Positions 33,301-44,680 of a DNA stretch of 64,000 nucleotides are shown here, piece after piece. The DNA is from Penicillus capitatus. Taxonomy: Eukaryota; Chlorophyta. The position numbers were made by a program, and so were the translations under genes. The stretch's first letter is position 1, and every line of letters begins with the position of its first letter. Location: NCBI GenBank assembly GCA_965649825.1, contig OZ287698.1:434001-498000 (forward strand). Direction: 5' to 3'. The notes beneath the pieces are model-generated. The model made no database searches and was not told the origin of the DNA. It saw only the letters and a program-made list of their open reading frames with translations.

Positions 33301-34344
33301 CTTCCCGGCAAGAATTTCTTGAATCTTGTCTTGGCTGCTGGCAATGTCGGCGCCGGAGTGCTGTTCCTCAAGGACAGCGATCCCACAACAGGGTAGGTCG
33401 CCCTCTCATACCAGCCTGCATCCGTTACGCGATCCATGGTGTGATCTAGTCTCGCTTGCCTCTCTGCCACAAGTGCTCTGGGAGGAGTCATGGGAGCACA
33501 CATGACGGCTTCCATCGGAGGAGCCGATATGCCGGTGGTGATTACTTTGCTCAACAGCTACAGTGGCTACGCCCTCTGTGCCGAAGGATTCATGCTTGGC
33601 AACGATTTGCTCACAGCTGTTGGCGCCTTGATCGGATCATCGGGTGCCATTCTCTCCTACATCATGTGCAGGGCGATGAATCGATCGCTGGCGAATGTCA
33701 TCCTTGGAGGCTATGGCACATCAGCCAAGGCCGCAAAGGTCGAAGGCACGCACCAAGAGACCGATGTGCCCGGAGCTGTCGAATCGCTCACGACAGCAGA
33801 GAATGTGATCATCGTTCCTGGCTATGGCCTGGCTGTTGCCAACGCACAGTATGCCATTTCGGACCTCGTGCGGACATTGCGTGCCAAAGGCGTCAATGTC
33901 CGTTTCGGCATTCACCCCGTTGCTGGACGCATGCCTGGGCAACTGAATGTGCTCCTGGCAGAAGCCAAGGTACCTTATGACGTGGTCTTAGAAATGGACG
34001 AGATCAACGAGGACTTCAAAGAGACAGATGTAGCTCTTGTCATGGGTACCTCCATCAGTCTGTCCACGGTGCTCTCTCGATGGAGATGCTGACTAGGGGC
34101 AAACGACACGGTCAATTCGGCAGCGCTCGAAGATCCGAACTCCGTCATTGCAGGCATGCCAGTATTGGAAGTGTGGAAAGCGAAGCAAGTGATCATCGTG
34201 AAACGTACGATGGGATCGGGCTACGCTGGAGCGGATAATCCTGTCTTCTACAAACCCAACACCATGATGTTGCTCGGAGATGCTAAAAACATTGCGGAAT
34301 CGCTAAAGACCCAAGTCAATGCGCATTTCGGCGTCTCTGAGTGA
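30391..34344 (+). CDS. NNT: Proton-translocating NAD(P) transhydrogenase, mitochondrial type
   Basis: Couples proton re-entry to hydride transfer from NADH to NADP+. The ATG at 30391 opens a basic, presequence-like [17 protein letters not shown]. Domain [21 protein letters not shown] site [15 protein letters not shown], and [13 protein letters not shown]. Domain II is a run of membrane helices ([36 protein letters not shown]). Domain [44 protein letters not shown] and the C-terminal [17 protein letters not shown]. The order I-II-III in one chain is the animal/algal type, not the split bacterial type. About a dozen introns of 45-100 nt. A longer upstream open frame exists from about 30251 but looks like leader. 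Confidence 0.93.
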
Positions 34345-34463
34345 AGGAATCGTCTCTGCGTGAGACAGTCATCAACGAATCAACTGCACTTTTGAATAAG
34401 ATGTCCCTAGACACTTGGCCAATGCATGCACCTTTAATCCTAAGCATCCTTCGCCTCTGAATC

Positions 34464-35289
34464 TCAGCCGTTCATCGGTCTCAAATGACATCCAATCAAT
34501 CCAGGGCCTCCCCATTTTCGTGGGGTCAATTCCAAACGCCGCACCTCGCCGTTACGCAGGAACACTGTTTCCACGACGTGTCCTTCGCGTTCCTGTACAC
34601 GTCATCACAATTAGATTGCTCGATCTCTGCGTTGTGTGATTTCTGCCTTTAATACAGCAGCAACTCTTGCCAAGATGCCATCGTTCTTTGTGGCCTGGCC
34701 CCGGACAGGTCCGCACTGACACAGTTGATCGCCACATTCAATACCAGCTGCCGATGCTGGACTGTCAGGACTCACATCATCCACATAGGCAAACGGATAG
34801 TATCCACCACCTTCATCTCACACTAATCACCGCCGCCATTCTTCCACGCTCTCTCACTCTTTTCGGATGCTGACGGTTTCAATGACACTTCAGCGGCTGA
34901 TCCAGTATCGATCTCCATAGCATCTCTATACATGACTGAACGCATTCCCCACATGATGACACCTCATCATATAGACCGTGCTTCGGCATGGAGTTTCAGA
35001 AGGGTCTCTTGGATTTCGTCCGTGATCGATTTGTGATCATTCGTCAACACGGAGACGCGGTGGCGGTCCTCTCTCACTGCATAGACATCGATATCCGAGC
35101 GCGGAAATCCCTGCAGATTCCTATATCTCTCTTATCGGCGCGACGCGTCGTTACCTCTGCATCGACGAGGCTTCCGTTGCGTCCTGCGCCACCGGGTCCC
35201 TCCAATCGAGCCAATCGTTCTTCGATTTCTTTCTCGATCGTATCGCGAATCGCCATGAGGTGGCGAAGTCGTTCCTTCAGCGGTTCCAT
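34464..35289 (-). CDS. PSMD9: 26S proteasome assembly chaperone PSMD9/Nas2 (p27)
   Basis: Chaperone for assembly of the proteasome base ATPases. The ATG at 35289 gives MEPLKERLRHLMAIRDTIEK and RNGSLVDAE; an intron leads to GFPRSDIDVYAVREDRHRV and LTNDHKSITDEI, the Nas2 N-terminal domain. Several short introns separate a PDZ domain: PFAYVDDVSPDSPASAAGI (carboxylate-loop region) and the C-terminal LELTPRKWGGPGLIGCHL, which is diagnostic for the family. The stop at 34464 lies 119 bp from the convergent transhydrogenase stop. The exact splices in the PDZ part are less certain than the domain call. Confidence 0.9.
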
Positions 35290-35457
35290 CACGACCAGGC
35301 TGAAACAGCGAAACCGTCAGAGAGTTTCATCATCGTTCGTTGATGTGACGTTCGCTGCCCTGTCCAATCGCCAGACACATCACCAGTCGTCGTCGTCGTA
35401 TCTACTTGTGTCCTATTTGCCTCGACGCCGCCCCTTCGACGCAGACGTGGTTCGGTG

Positions 35458-36817
35458 ATGGACACGATCGCGAGCCAACAGGAAATGGCGGAGTTCGATT
35501 TGCACGACCCTCGTTTCAAAACCGATGCCTTTATGGTCTACGGCTTCAAAGTAAACCGCCGCCGCGTCGCGACGCGACGCGCCTCGCCTCGCCGAACGAA
35601 CACACGTCACTCCCTTAGGTCGCGCCGTGTCGTCGAACGCGGCGTCACGACTGGCGCGAATGTCCCTATGCCCATAGCGGCGAAGTGGCCCGTCGTCGAG
35701 ACCCTCTCCTCTACTCCTATGTCGGTATCATCTGCCCCGATGCCAAAAAGGTCCACCTGCCACTCCATTCGATCCGACGCCATCAACGTCTGCAGACTTC
35801 GCCGTGTCCGCGTGGAGATCGTTGCCCTTACACGCATAGTCTATTTGAGTACTGGCTGCATCCAACTCGGTCCGTTTCGGCAATTGGACGACGGCACGAT
35901 GGTCGCATGTGCTCTTTAGGTACAAGACGGAGTTCTGTAGTCGTGGACGACAATGCACCCGTCCGTTTTGTTTCTTTGCCCACTCGGAGGCGGAAATGCG
36001 CCCGGTCGATACAAAGGCGTTGTTGGCTGTTGCGATGTCTTCCCACGTGGACGCCGCAACGACAACGCCGGCGGCGATCTCGAACGCGCCGCCTCATTCA
36101 CTCACACCGGCGTATCTCCCGTTCGATGATACGGTCACCCGCACGGCCGATTGGTTACGAGTAAGTCACACTTCATGTTTCATCATTCAAAAGAGTGACC
36201 TCTCTTTTTCCACACAGAACACATCTTTCTTTGACCCGATGCCTGTGAGGTCACAGTCGCTTGCAGAAAGATCCTTGATGCGTGGAAATGGTCTCTATGG
36301 TGTGAACCTGACCGATCTGCCATTGCTGCGTGCCCAGAACGATTCGCCGCTTCTGGCATCACAGACGCCATCTTTGGCGGCGCCATGGGATACTATTTAT
36401 GAGAACGGTCATGTGTCGGCGATGGAGCATACAATGCCTCTGGATTTTCACCGTCCTTATTCCACACCGGATGCCACCAATGCTTCAGATGTCATTAGCA
36501 GATTGGGACTTAGTTACTTGCAACAGAGCGCCAAACAGCAGCGCGCCTGCCAGCCAAATGGCAACGGATTGAGCATTGAAGGACGAAGAGGTGGTTTGCT
36601 CCCAGTATCGAGGACCCCAACATTGGCGCCATTGTTGGACTCGGCAAGAATAGGGATGACAGATGTCGATGGCACCTATGCAGGAGTGGACAGGCACAGC
36701 AAGGATGCCCGTCTGCTGCCCTTGAACGCTGACGTGCATCTTCTGAAGACGATCGATGCCAAGAGGGGACGCAGTATGCCAACAACTCTACCCCAGAGTT
36801 CTGGATACTTCTACTAG
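35458..36817 (+). CDS. CCCH zinc-finger protein, plant-type tandem (RR-TZF-like)
   Basis: The ATG at 35458 starts MDTIASQQEMAEFDLHDPRF, then YGFKV. Removing three introns (67, 45 and 50 nt) gives CRRTRRHDWRECPYAH, EVARRRDPLLYSY, CPRGDRCPYTHSLFEYWLHP and YKTEFCSRGRQC...CFFAHS. This is the arrangement of the arginine-rich tandem CCCH proteins of plants and of unkempt, which bind mRNA and control decay or translation. The fourth intron, 36161-36217, carries GTCACACTT near its start and AAAAGAGTGAC further on, able to pair. The C-terminal 280 residues are low-complexity with short conserved-looking patches (ISRLGLSYLQQ). Confidence 0.88.
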
Positions 36818-37383
36818 AAAACGACCGAAGGAGTCTACAAAGAGACTCCGTCTCGCGCTTTCACACTTTTTTCTTAAGTATGGACATCGCTTGATATGCT
36901 TGAGGGATGAAGCAAAGACAGGAGCTGCCTTAATCAATGACGGATTGCTGATCTGGTTTCTCTCTTTAAGTCTTGTTAAGAACGGCCTGTTGACTGAATG
37001 GGTACTGGGGGCTGACCCAGGCAGCAAAAACAAGTGGACACTGACATTGGCATTTCCATTTTTGTCACGCACTTGCTCACTGTTGTTGGATTTTGACTTT
37101 GGCTGACAGGCACCTGTGTTAGCAGATCCTCTGTCTGGCCAAGACAGTTGGACAGCCTTGCCCGTTTTGTTCTCTGTGTCACACAAGCTGTCTTCATCCT
37201 CCTCACAATTTCAAGTCTAAGCAAATTCGTGTGTCACATCATCACTCTCTTTTTCTAGCCATGGATCAGGGACATCCAACCGTTTCTCACCAATCCTTGT
37301 AGTTTAGTACCATGCAAACGAACAGGCACTTTGCTGTCTTTCTTGCACTTTGCAGCAAGTCGTGTTTTTAAAGAATAAGACAT
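36818..37383. other. Convergent intergenic spacer
   Basis: 3' flanks of the CCCH gene and of ABCF2. No open frame with coding character, RNA gene or repeat was seen. The region is AT-richer than its neighbours. Confidence 0.4.
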
Positions 37384-39353
37384 TCAGACTTTATGCTTTT
37401 GGCGTAAATGCTCTTTGTACGACACAATATCACCATTCCATCTCTTCACTGCTCCGTTCGCCACTTCCCAAATCTCTTGAGCCACTTGGGAGATAAGACG
37501 GAAATCGTGGCTGACCAACACCATGCCGCCATCCCATTGATTGATAGCCGCCGCTAGTGAATCGATGGTTTCCATGTCCAAGTGATTGGTCGGTTCGTCC
37601 AACAAAAGAATGTGTGGCGTACGATAAGCGAGCCACGCAAACATCAGGCGACTACGCAAGCCATCCGACATCTGACGAATGGGATGCGTCTGTGTGGGAC
37701 CCGTAATACCAAATCTGCCTATCATGCTACGCGTCTTCTCCACCGAATTGCCCTTGAACTCTTGCATCTAGATGCACAGCCATGCACAAGGTGATCATCC
37801 GTCACATCACGCATCTCCATACCATGTACTCAAGCGGTGTCTGATCCGGGTTGAGTTTCTCGGCCAAGTGCTGATGATACTGAGCGATTCTGAGATGATT
37901 GTGTCGCTTGACCATGCCATCGACAGGCTCCAGCTCCCCAATCATCAGCTTCAGCAACGTTGACTTCCCAGCTCCATTGGGACCGACAACCGCCACTCTG
38001 GAATCCAAATCCACACCGAAATCCACCTAATCCACACCGTCCCCTTTACTCTTTCTCATGCATGGAGATGCTGGACATTGGAGTAGAGGATCTTGTCTTT
38101 AGAGTAGCCAAACGTCACATCAGAGAATTGCAGGACGGGCGGCGGCAGTGTCCCCACGTTTTCAAATCGAAAGGTGATCACTTTGTCTCCCTCCACCTTC
38201 TCAGTCAGACCTCCCTGAACCATCTTCGCCAGTGTCTTCTCTTTGCTCTGCGCTTGTCGTGCCAGTTTCGCCGATCCGTGTCCAAAACGGGCAATGTACT
38301 CCTTCATGTGAGCAATGCTGTCCTGCTCCTTCTTGTACTGCTTCATTTGATTCTCCTCCAACTCTCGACGCGTCCGCACATACGTATCATAATTTCCACT
38401 GTACCCTTTCAGCTTCTTCCCTTGCATGTGTATGATATTCGTACACACCCCATTCAAGAAATCTTGAGAATGCGAGACCAACAAGAGAATGCGTTTGAAG
38501 CTCTTTAAATACTGTTCCAGCCAGACACACGCTTCCAGATCCAAATGATTCGTTGGCTCATCCAGAATCAGAAACGTTGGATTAATGAACAATGCCCGTG
38601 CCAAGGCAATGCGCATACGCCACCCTCCCGAGAACTCACGCGTTTTCTTGTGTTGCATGGAGTGAGAAAACCCAAGTCCATGCAGAATCTGTGCAGCTCG
38701 GGCCTCAGCCGAGCCAGAATCGATATGATCCAATCTGGCACACAGAATGCATCATCGCGGACAGATCGATATGATCGAGGTGCATGGATCGGACCTGTCT
38801 AGAACATCCTGTAGACGTTGTTCAACTTCGGGCGAAGGATCCATCACCGCCAGTGCTTCGGAATCTGCTTCGAGGCGTGTTCGTTCATCGTCCACATTCA
38901 TGACTTCCTCCAGAGCTGTCACATCAGATGCTGGACATTCTCTAGAGAGATAGTATACGTCAATGTGCTCCGGAATCGCCACTTCCTGTGCTGCAAGAGC
39001 GGCGAGCAGGGTGGACTTCCCACATCCGTTCGGGCCAATTAAGCCATAGCGGCTACATACGCATATCAGGCAGGGGCAGAGAATGGATGGTCGATGACGC
39101 ACCGGCCGAAGTTGAGCTGCAGCTCCGTATCCATCAGAAGCTCGTGTCCATGGAACAGAAGTGTCAGACTTTCGATTTGGATGTCGCGAGATTGAGGGTG
39201 TGAGGTAATAACGCCAGTGCATGCACGATTCGACACAGCCAGTGTCTCCTCTGCCTTCACTTCGTTCTCGGCGCTGCTCGGCTTTGTATCGACGCCATTA
39301 CGTCGGCGCTCTTTCGCCTGAGCTGCTTTCTTCTTTTTGCGGTCGCTCGGCAT
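37384..39353 (-). CDS. ABCF2: ABC-F ATPase, ABCF2/Arb1 type
   Basis: Soluble twin-ABC ATPase acting in ribosome biogenesis. The ATG at 39353 gives the lysine-rich [18 protein letters not shown] leader typical of ABCF2. First cassette: GPNGCGKST, signature [12 protein letters not shown], Walker [13 protein letters not shown]. Second: GPNGAGKST, a degenerate signature [15 protein letters not shown], Walker [13 protein letters not shown]. The C-terminus [14 protein letters not shown] matches the ABCF2 ending. Four introns of 50-60 nt; one contains GCGTGATGTGACGG. The start lies 156 bp from the divergent beta-ureidopropionase start. Confidence 0.93.
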
Positions 39354-39509
39354 CGGCTCAGATGAGATGACAATCAAAGGCAAACGACAACGACGACTCG
39401 CTCGACACGTGACATACGCTCGATACGTTCGCTGTATAGATACGGTCGATACGGGCAGCAAGCAGTGTTGGGCAACGAGATGTGGGCCGTGTTGATGTGA
39501 CATTTGGCG

Positions 39510-40918
39510 ATGGATTTCTCTTCCTACCTCTGCCCTTCTACGCCGGAACAGATCATAGCGGTACGCGATCGGGAAGGAGTTCGAAAATTGGAGAGCGATG
39601 CATTGGATAGGAGTACGTGCCGAAGGAGGAATGGGGAAAGGTATTGCCAGTGCTCTATGGACACAATCGAGGATGCGACATCGCCGTGCCGGACGCCATG
39701 GCAGAGATCCGAGCACGATGTGACGCCAAGGGATACGACTTCACTTATACCCGTTTCCTGGCCGCCCTCAATCCAGACGGTCACCCTCCCACACCCCACA
39801 TGACACGCATAGCCCTGATCCAGCATCAAATCCAGGCCGATACAAAGGAACCGTTCGATGTTCAGCGTCAGGTACAGAGAGAGACAGACCTCAAGCACGC
39901 ATGAATTGGAGATCTCTATCTGTACAGGCCATTATAGAACATGTGGAGGAGGTGTTGGCTACGGCACAGGATAGTGGTGTGCAGATACTGTGCCTGCAAG
40001 AGGCATGGTCGATGCCATTCGTTTTCTGTACACGGGAGAAGCACTGGACAGAATTCGCAGAAGAGATCGAAACAGGTCCATCGGTACAGTTCTGTAAAGA
40101 ACAGGCAAAAAAGGCAAACATGGTCATCATCTGTCCCATCCTGGAACGCGATGTCGACCACAGCGATGTGCTATGGAACACAGCCGTTGTCATCGGCAAC
40201 AATGGAAACATCATTGGATATCACAGAAAAGTGATCCCTTGCTTCTCTTCTGTCGTCTGGACAAGTGTCGTTCATCTGTTTGGCAGAATCATATTCCGAG
40301 AGTTGGTGACTTCAATGAGTCGACTTATTATATGGAGGGCAACACTGGACATCCCGTTTTCGAAACGGCCTTCGGGAGAATTGCTGTGAATATCTGCTAT
40401 GGGCGACATCATCCCCTCAACTGGCTTGCTTTTGGTCTCAATGGGGCAGAAATGGTGTTCAATCCTTCGGCGACGGTGGGAGATCTCAGTGCGCCTCTCT
40501 GGCCAATCGAAGCCCGCAATGCAGCCATTGCCAACGGATACTATGTGGGTGCCATTAACAGAGTGGGAACTGAAATCTTTCCCCGACCCTTCACGTCAGG
40601 CGACGGCAAAGAAGCGCATCGTGATTTCGGTCATTTCTATGGATCCAGCTATGTTGCTGCACCGGATGGTAGTCGGTCCTTCTCTTTGGGCACCGAGAAA
40701 TCAGGAATGATCATTTCGGACTGCGATCTCGCTCTTTGCAGACAGGCAAGCTGTCACATCACAATAAAAAGACAACTTTGGTGTGTCAGGTAAAACAGAA
40801 GTGGGGATTTCAGATGACGGCGCGGATGCCAATGTACAGCGAACTGTTACAGAGATTCATCCAGCACGATTTCAAACCGCAAGTCATTCGAGATCCCTGT
40901 CTGCACACTTCTCCCTAA
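39510..40918 (+). CDS. UPB1: Beta-ureidopropionase (beta-alanine synthase)
   Basis: Carbon-nitrogen hydrolase of the nitrilase fold, converting N-carbamoyl-beta-alanine to beta-alanine in pyrimidine breakdown. The ATG at 39510 opens [17 protein letters not shown]; an intron of about 50 nt leads to [19 protein letters not shown]. Catalytic glutamate in [10 protein letters not shown], lysine in [14 protein letters not shown], cysteine in [23 protein letters not shown] and [13 protein letters not shown] follow. The last intron, 40746-40789, is of the rare GC-AG kind (CAG|GCAAGC...GTCAG|G) and gives [13 protein letters not shown], matching the family. The stop codon overlaps that of the convergent cytochrome c6 gene. 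Confidence 0.93.
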
Positions 40919-41491
40919 TCACTCCATCCATTCTTCGCCTGTGCCAGTACGTACTCAGCTAGCGATGCGATTTCTCCATCGGAGAGACGAGGACCAAATG
41001 TGCACTGCCCCTGAGATCGTGGCATGTTAGAGAAAGCTCAAGACGATGGTGTCGTTTCGTACCCTTGGCGCACAGTCGGTGCCAAATCCTGGCATGCGTT
41101 TGTTTCCGCTGTAGATGATTTTGGACATCTCTTCGATATCTGTCACTCCTGTCGCCTCTAGATCGTTCAATCGGAGTGTTCTGCCACCGAGGACGTTACC
41201 GCCACCCACATGGCACCCTACGATGACCATATCGCACCGAAGTGCATCGAGAGGAATCGATCGACCTGCACAGGACTTCTCAAACGTCGAGGCAATATCC
41301 GATGCCGAAACCGACGCCGTCAGGATGAAGGGAACGGTCAGCACAGTGATCGTCGCCCAAGCGATCCGCCTTTGCGATCGATGCGTCGCTCGTTCGACAC
41401 GGAACGAAGGTGAGGCGGTCGATCTCGATGCGTTTCGACATACGATAAGGTTCGATGGCTTTCGCCAAGATGTCAAGGACACAGGATTCAT
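40915..41491 (-). CDS. petJ: Cytochrome c6, thylakoid lumen
   Basis: Soluble electron carrier from cytochrome b6f to photosystem I. The ATG at 41491 opens MNPVSLTSWRKPSNLIVC, a basic plastid-type leader, then a twin-arginine pair and a hydrophobic run (IAWATITVLTVPFILTASVSA) ending in an AxA-like cut site before SDIASTF. An intron of about 47 nt splits the haem motif CAG|CH; GGGNVLGGRTL and the axial methionine in KRMPGFG follow. A second intron precedes GQCTFGPRLSDGEIASLAEYV and QAKNGWSD. This gene is the best evidence for a plastid. Its TAG (40915-40917) overlaps the TAA of UPB1. Confidence 0.93.
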
Positions 41492-41532
41492 GATCGCGTC
41501 ACGTTTGACGATCGACAACCGAGATCGATATC

Positions 41533-42503
41533 ATGGAGGCAAGCGGGCTGACCGAGAGACGATCGAACTTCGATGACATTCTCGATAAGCGACGCGCCCG
41601 TGGATTTGTAGAAGAGCTCTACTTCTATATGATACAGCGATGTTGTCAAGTGACGCGATTTCTAGGGCGATGGCATTGTCACTCAATTCGCTTACATTGC
41701 TAAGCTAACGAAGAAACAGTCCCATGCCAACGCCCTACAAGGCTGGTCATATGTCAAGCGTCGTTCTCGAGATTCACGTGGAGCGTGTTCGGAACAGGAC
41801 TGGTGGATCCTGTGGTGCGTCAATACGGGGAAAAAGACGTTCATGTAACGGGATGCCTGATCGTCTATCCCTGGTGTTTAGTGCATCTGATCGAGGTCGT
41901 GTTCATCGAACACGTGATTCCGATCGGCATCGCCTGCTGGTTTAGATTCAAAACGACATACAGCGTGCATTCATGGCCGATCTGTGGAAACAGTATGAAG
42001 AATATCAGACGTTCAAGGAATGCAAAGTACATGGTACTTGCGTCAGAGGTCTAGTCGAAAAAGCATGAACAGGTTGTGTGGAATGTGGATGATGTCCAAA
42101 CACGCCTCTTTGCATCACATGTGACGTCGTTTGTGGAAATCCGGGGCCAAAAGCAGGGCATCAACACACCAGAAGAAAACCAGTCTCTTTACGCGCATTG
42201 TGTGACCTGTCACACTTTTGTCTCCAACAGGGCGCTGCAAGACGTCGCCACGCTCTACACAAAATTCCAGTCCATCAGTCACATCCTGTCGGACGTCGAT
42301 GAGGCATCGCCTCGAATTCTTTCGCACTCTACCGGATGGAGTGCGGGTAGATGGAGCGATCGGAGATACTGAAGACGTTAGACGACACGTGTGCCGATCA
42401 GGTGCCCCATCCCATCGCCCTGTTATCCCTCCTCTCCCTCGAGGTCCATCCGCGTTCACGTTATTCACATCTTCTCCCTTATACACTAAACCGTATGTGC
42501 TAG
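41533..42503 (+). CDS. TEX47/BLUF-like domain protein
   Basis: The ATG at 41533 gives MEASGLTERRSNFDDILDK. After a first intron the reading RLVICQASFSRF, then FGTGLVDPVVRQYGEKDVHV and TGCLIVYPWCLVHLIE follows, which is the strand-helix-strand core of TEX47/BLUF-like ferredoxin folds (G-L-YP---H-IE). A 50-nt intron leads to IQNDIQRAFMADLWKQY and later LQDVATLYTKFQSISHI, with a proposed end at 42503. Whether a flavin is bound cannot be told; the key BLUF tyrosine/glutamine pair is not evident. Exon joins at both ends are tentative. A perfect palindrome GTGTGACCTGTCACAC lies at 42200-42215. Confidence 0.5.
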
Positions 42504-42877
42504 GTGTTGATGTCACCTGCTGCCTTCTTCAAATCTACGGCAAACTTTACATAAAAACATGGCAGCGCTGTCTCTCGTCCATTAAGTGACACAACAACAG
42601 GTCTAAGATGTAAGAGTGCGTCTCTGGGAAACCGTTGTCCAGCATACAATCACTTCGAATAAGTGTACGGCAATCAAGCGTCCGTCACATCAGGAGGAGG
42701 CTCCCATGATACTGTCCCGTCAAGACTTCCAAGAACAAAAGGAAAACAAAAACAAGATCGCGTTGCTCTTGCAGGACGTATCTTTCAGCTCATGGATTGT
42801 CTGAAGGAAGGCCTGTCATATAATCAAATCTAATTCGTTTCCAGATCGTCCTTTCCACTCCAATGACTCCTACGGCT
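42504..42877. other. Convergent intergenic spacer
   Basis: This lies between the TEX47-like gene and the F-box/LRR gene. A 62-codon plus-strand frame at 42616-42804 has no recognisable feature. Nothing else seen. Confidence 0.35.
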
Positions 42878-44551
42878 TCACTTCAGCTGCAGTGTTCTGA
42901 GTGAAGGTAAGCTCCGTTTCAGTTCTTCCACTTCATCAGGGTTGTGGGCAAAGTGGATGAGCGTTAAGTACTTCAATCGAGTCAGGTATCCCCTGCCCAG
43001 AATTAGACAACCAGATAGGGGCTTCTGCGTTTCGTTCCGGACGGTCAACAACTGAAGAGTAGATTTGTGGCTGAGGGATCTCAGAAAATGACGTCCATCG
43101 GTGAACCAGGAAGAGAATTCCAGAGAGGTGAGATGGGGCAGCGCGGCAATGGCAGGTATCAGGTCTGTCTGTCTCGCCCCTTCTCCGCGCAGTGTCAGTC
43201 TCTTCAGTTTTGTGAGAGAGATGAGAAAACTGTATGGCAGTTCGACAGGAATGTCCACAACGAGGGACTCCAATTGGATGAGGGAAAGGAGATGCGTCCG
43301 GAGAATTCTCCCCCCGCCACAGAATGAAATATCGATATCTTTGAGGGATGTCACACATGGGAGGCAATCTGCACTATGACAGGAATAGATGTGCAATTTC
43401 GTCAATCGTACAAAATCTCGCAGATCTGGCGGCGGCATTTCTTCGTGGAATTCATTGAAGATAGGATAAATGGTCAGCGACTGTAGGCGCTTCAGCTGCG
43501 AGAGCCGTTCAAAACGATCTTTATGATGCTGAATCCAAACATGGGTGAGCTTCAATGTGTGAAGGCCTTTGATATTGGAAAGGACAAGAAATGCATCATC
43601 TCCATGGATTTCGACGCCCTCCAGTTCCAACGACTCAAGATGCGTGAGCACTTTCAAAGCAGAGGAATCCATAGATGACCTCGAGAGTCTTTCCTCCTTG
43701 TTAATGCTGAGCGATACCAAACGTGACAGGCATTTCTGCAGCGTCCATTCTTCCAATGCAAAATGCACAGGGGCGCTTGCCGTCGGTACAATCTGTAAAC
43801 GTGTGAGGTGTGGCATCTTTGGTAGGGTTTGATGGTTGAGGAGATCCATCCAGTGATGCAGTCTCAACGTCAGTTCTGTCGTGAGAGGCATGCTGGTGGC
43901 CAGGGCCTTCGATCTCGAAGTCGGTCGATCGATCAGCGCCGCCAACTGCATCGTGGATTTGAGAAAGGGAGACAAGGGATCGTCCTTATCACGCCATCTG
44001 TCTCCCAACGATTTCACCAGCGCCGTATCGGACCACCCTTCCGGTGCATCGCGCAAGACATCCAATACAAAATCGCCTGGCGGATCGGATGTGACAGCCG
44101 TCACATGTTTGAGCGGAGCGAGGCATCGGAGGACATCTCGTCGATTCGTGGCAGACAGAGGCTTCCAACAGCCATCCCGATGGGAGAAGTGAATGGAATG
44201 GGCTTGGTGAAATCGGGCCAGTGATGGTAAACTCTCTGCCTCGATGGGCACGGAGACCTTCAATTTCACAGGCAGGTCATAACAGGCATCACGCCAACGA
44301 CGGCAAACGAGGCGACATTCCTGAACATCGACATCCTCCACACGCTGCAGGACATGCCACAGAATGTCTTTGTCTTCTAATAATGCTCCTAGACTTCGGC
44401 TATCGGTCGTCGTTGTTCTTTCTGAAATCTCGGTGACGCATTGAACAACGCGCCACAGAAATCGTTCGTCATGCAAGAGAGCCGTCAGACAACACTCCAT
44501 TTGGTTCAATAGTTTCTTCGATGATAACACCCCGTGCGATGCGACGTCCAA
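42878..44551 (-). CDS. F-box and leucine-rich-repeat protein, single exon
   Basis: 557 residues, no intron, which is unusual for this window. Residues 60-95 (ILWHVLQRVEDVDVQECRLVCRRWRDACYD) match an F-box. The rest is a series of leucine-rich repeats of the LxxLxL type (LTRLQIVPT, LVSLSINKEE, LESLELEGVE, LHTLKLTHV, LQSLTIYP, LESLVVDI, LKRLTLRG, LTSLEFSS, LKYLTLIH). The likely role is substrate receptor of an SCF ubiquitin ligase; the target is unknown. Confidence 0.8.
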   Translation of the reverse strand: MDVASHGVLSSKKLLNQMECCLTALLHDERFLWRVVQCVTEISERTTTTDSRSLGALLEDKDILWHVLQRVEDVDVQECRLVCRRWRDACYDLPVKLKVSVPIEAESLPSLARFHQAHSIHFSHRDGCWKPLSATNRRDVLRCLAPLKHVTAVTSDPPGDFVLDVLRDAPEGWSDTALVKSLGDRWRDKDDPLSPFLKSTMQLAALIDRPTSRSKALATSMPLTTELTLRLHHWMDLLNHQTLPKMPHLTRLQIVPTASAPVHFALEEWTLQKCLSRLVSLSINKEERLSRSSMDSSALKVLTHLESLELEGVEIHGDDAFLVLSNIKGLHTLKLTHVWIQHHKDRFERLSQLKRLQSLTIYPIFNEFHEEMPPPDLRDFVRLTKLHIYSCHSADCLPCVTSLKDIDISFCGGGRILRTHLLSLIQLESLVVDIPVELPYSFLISLTKLKRLTLRGEGARQTDLIPAIAALPHLTSLEFSSWFTDGRHFLRSLSHKSTLQLLTVRNETQKPLSGCLILGRGYLTRLKYLTLIHFAHNPDEVEELKRSLPSLRTLQLK

Positions 44552-44680
44552 TGGCCTCTATTGCTGTCGCATCATTTTGTTCGTTATCTATTGTGTCGCT
44601 GGCTTTGGACCTCTCGTCGAAAACGAAATTGAAAAACAGTATTCTGCACTGCATCCATTACACAGGCGACTGCCGCCGCT

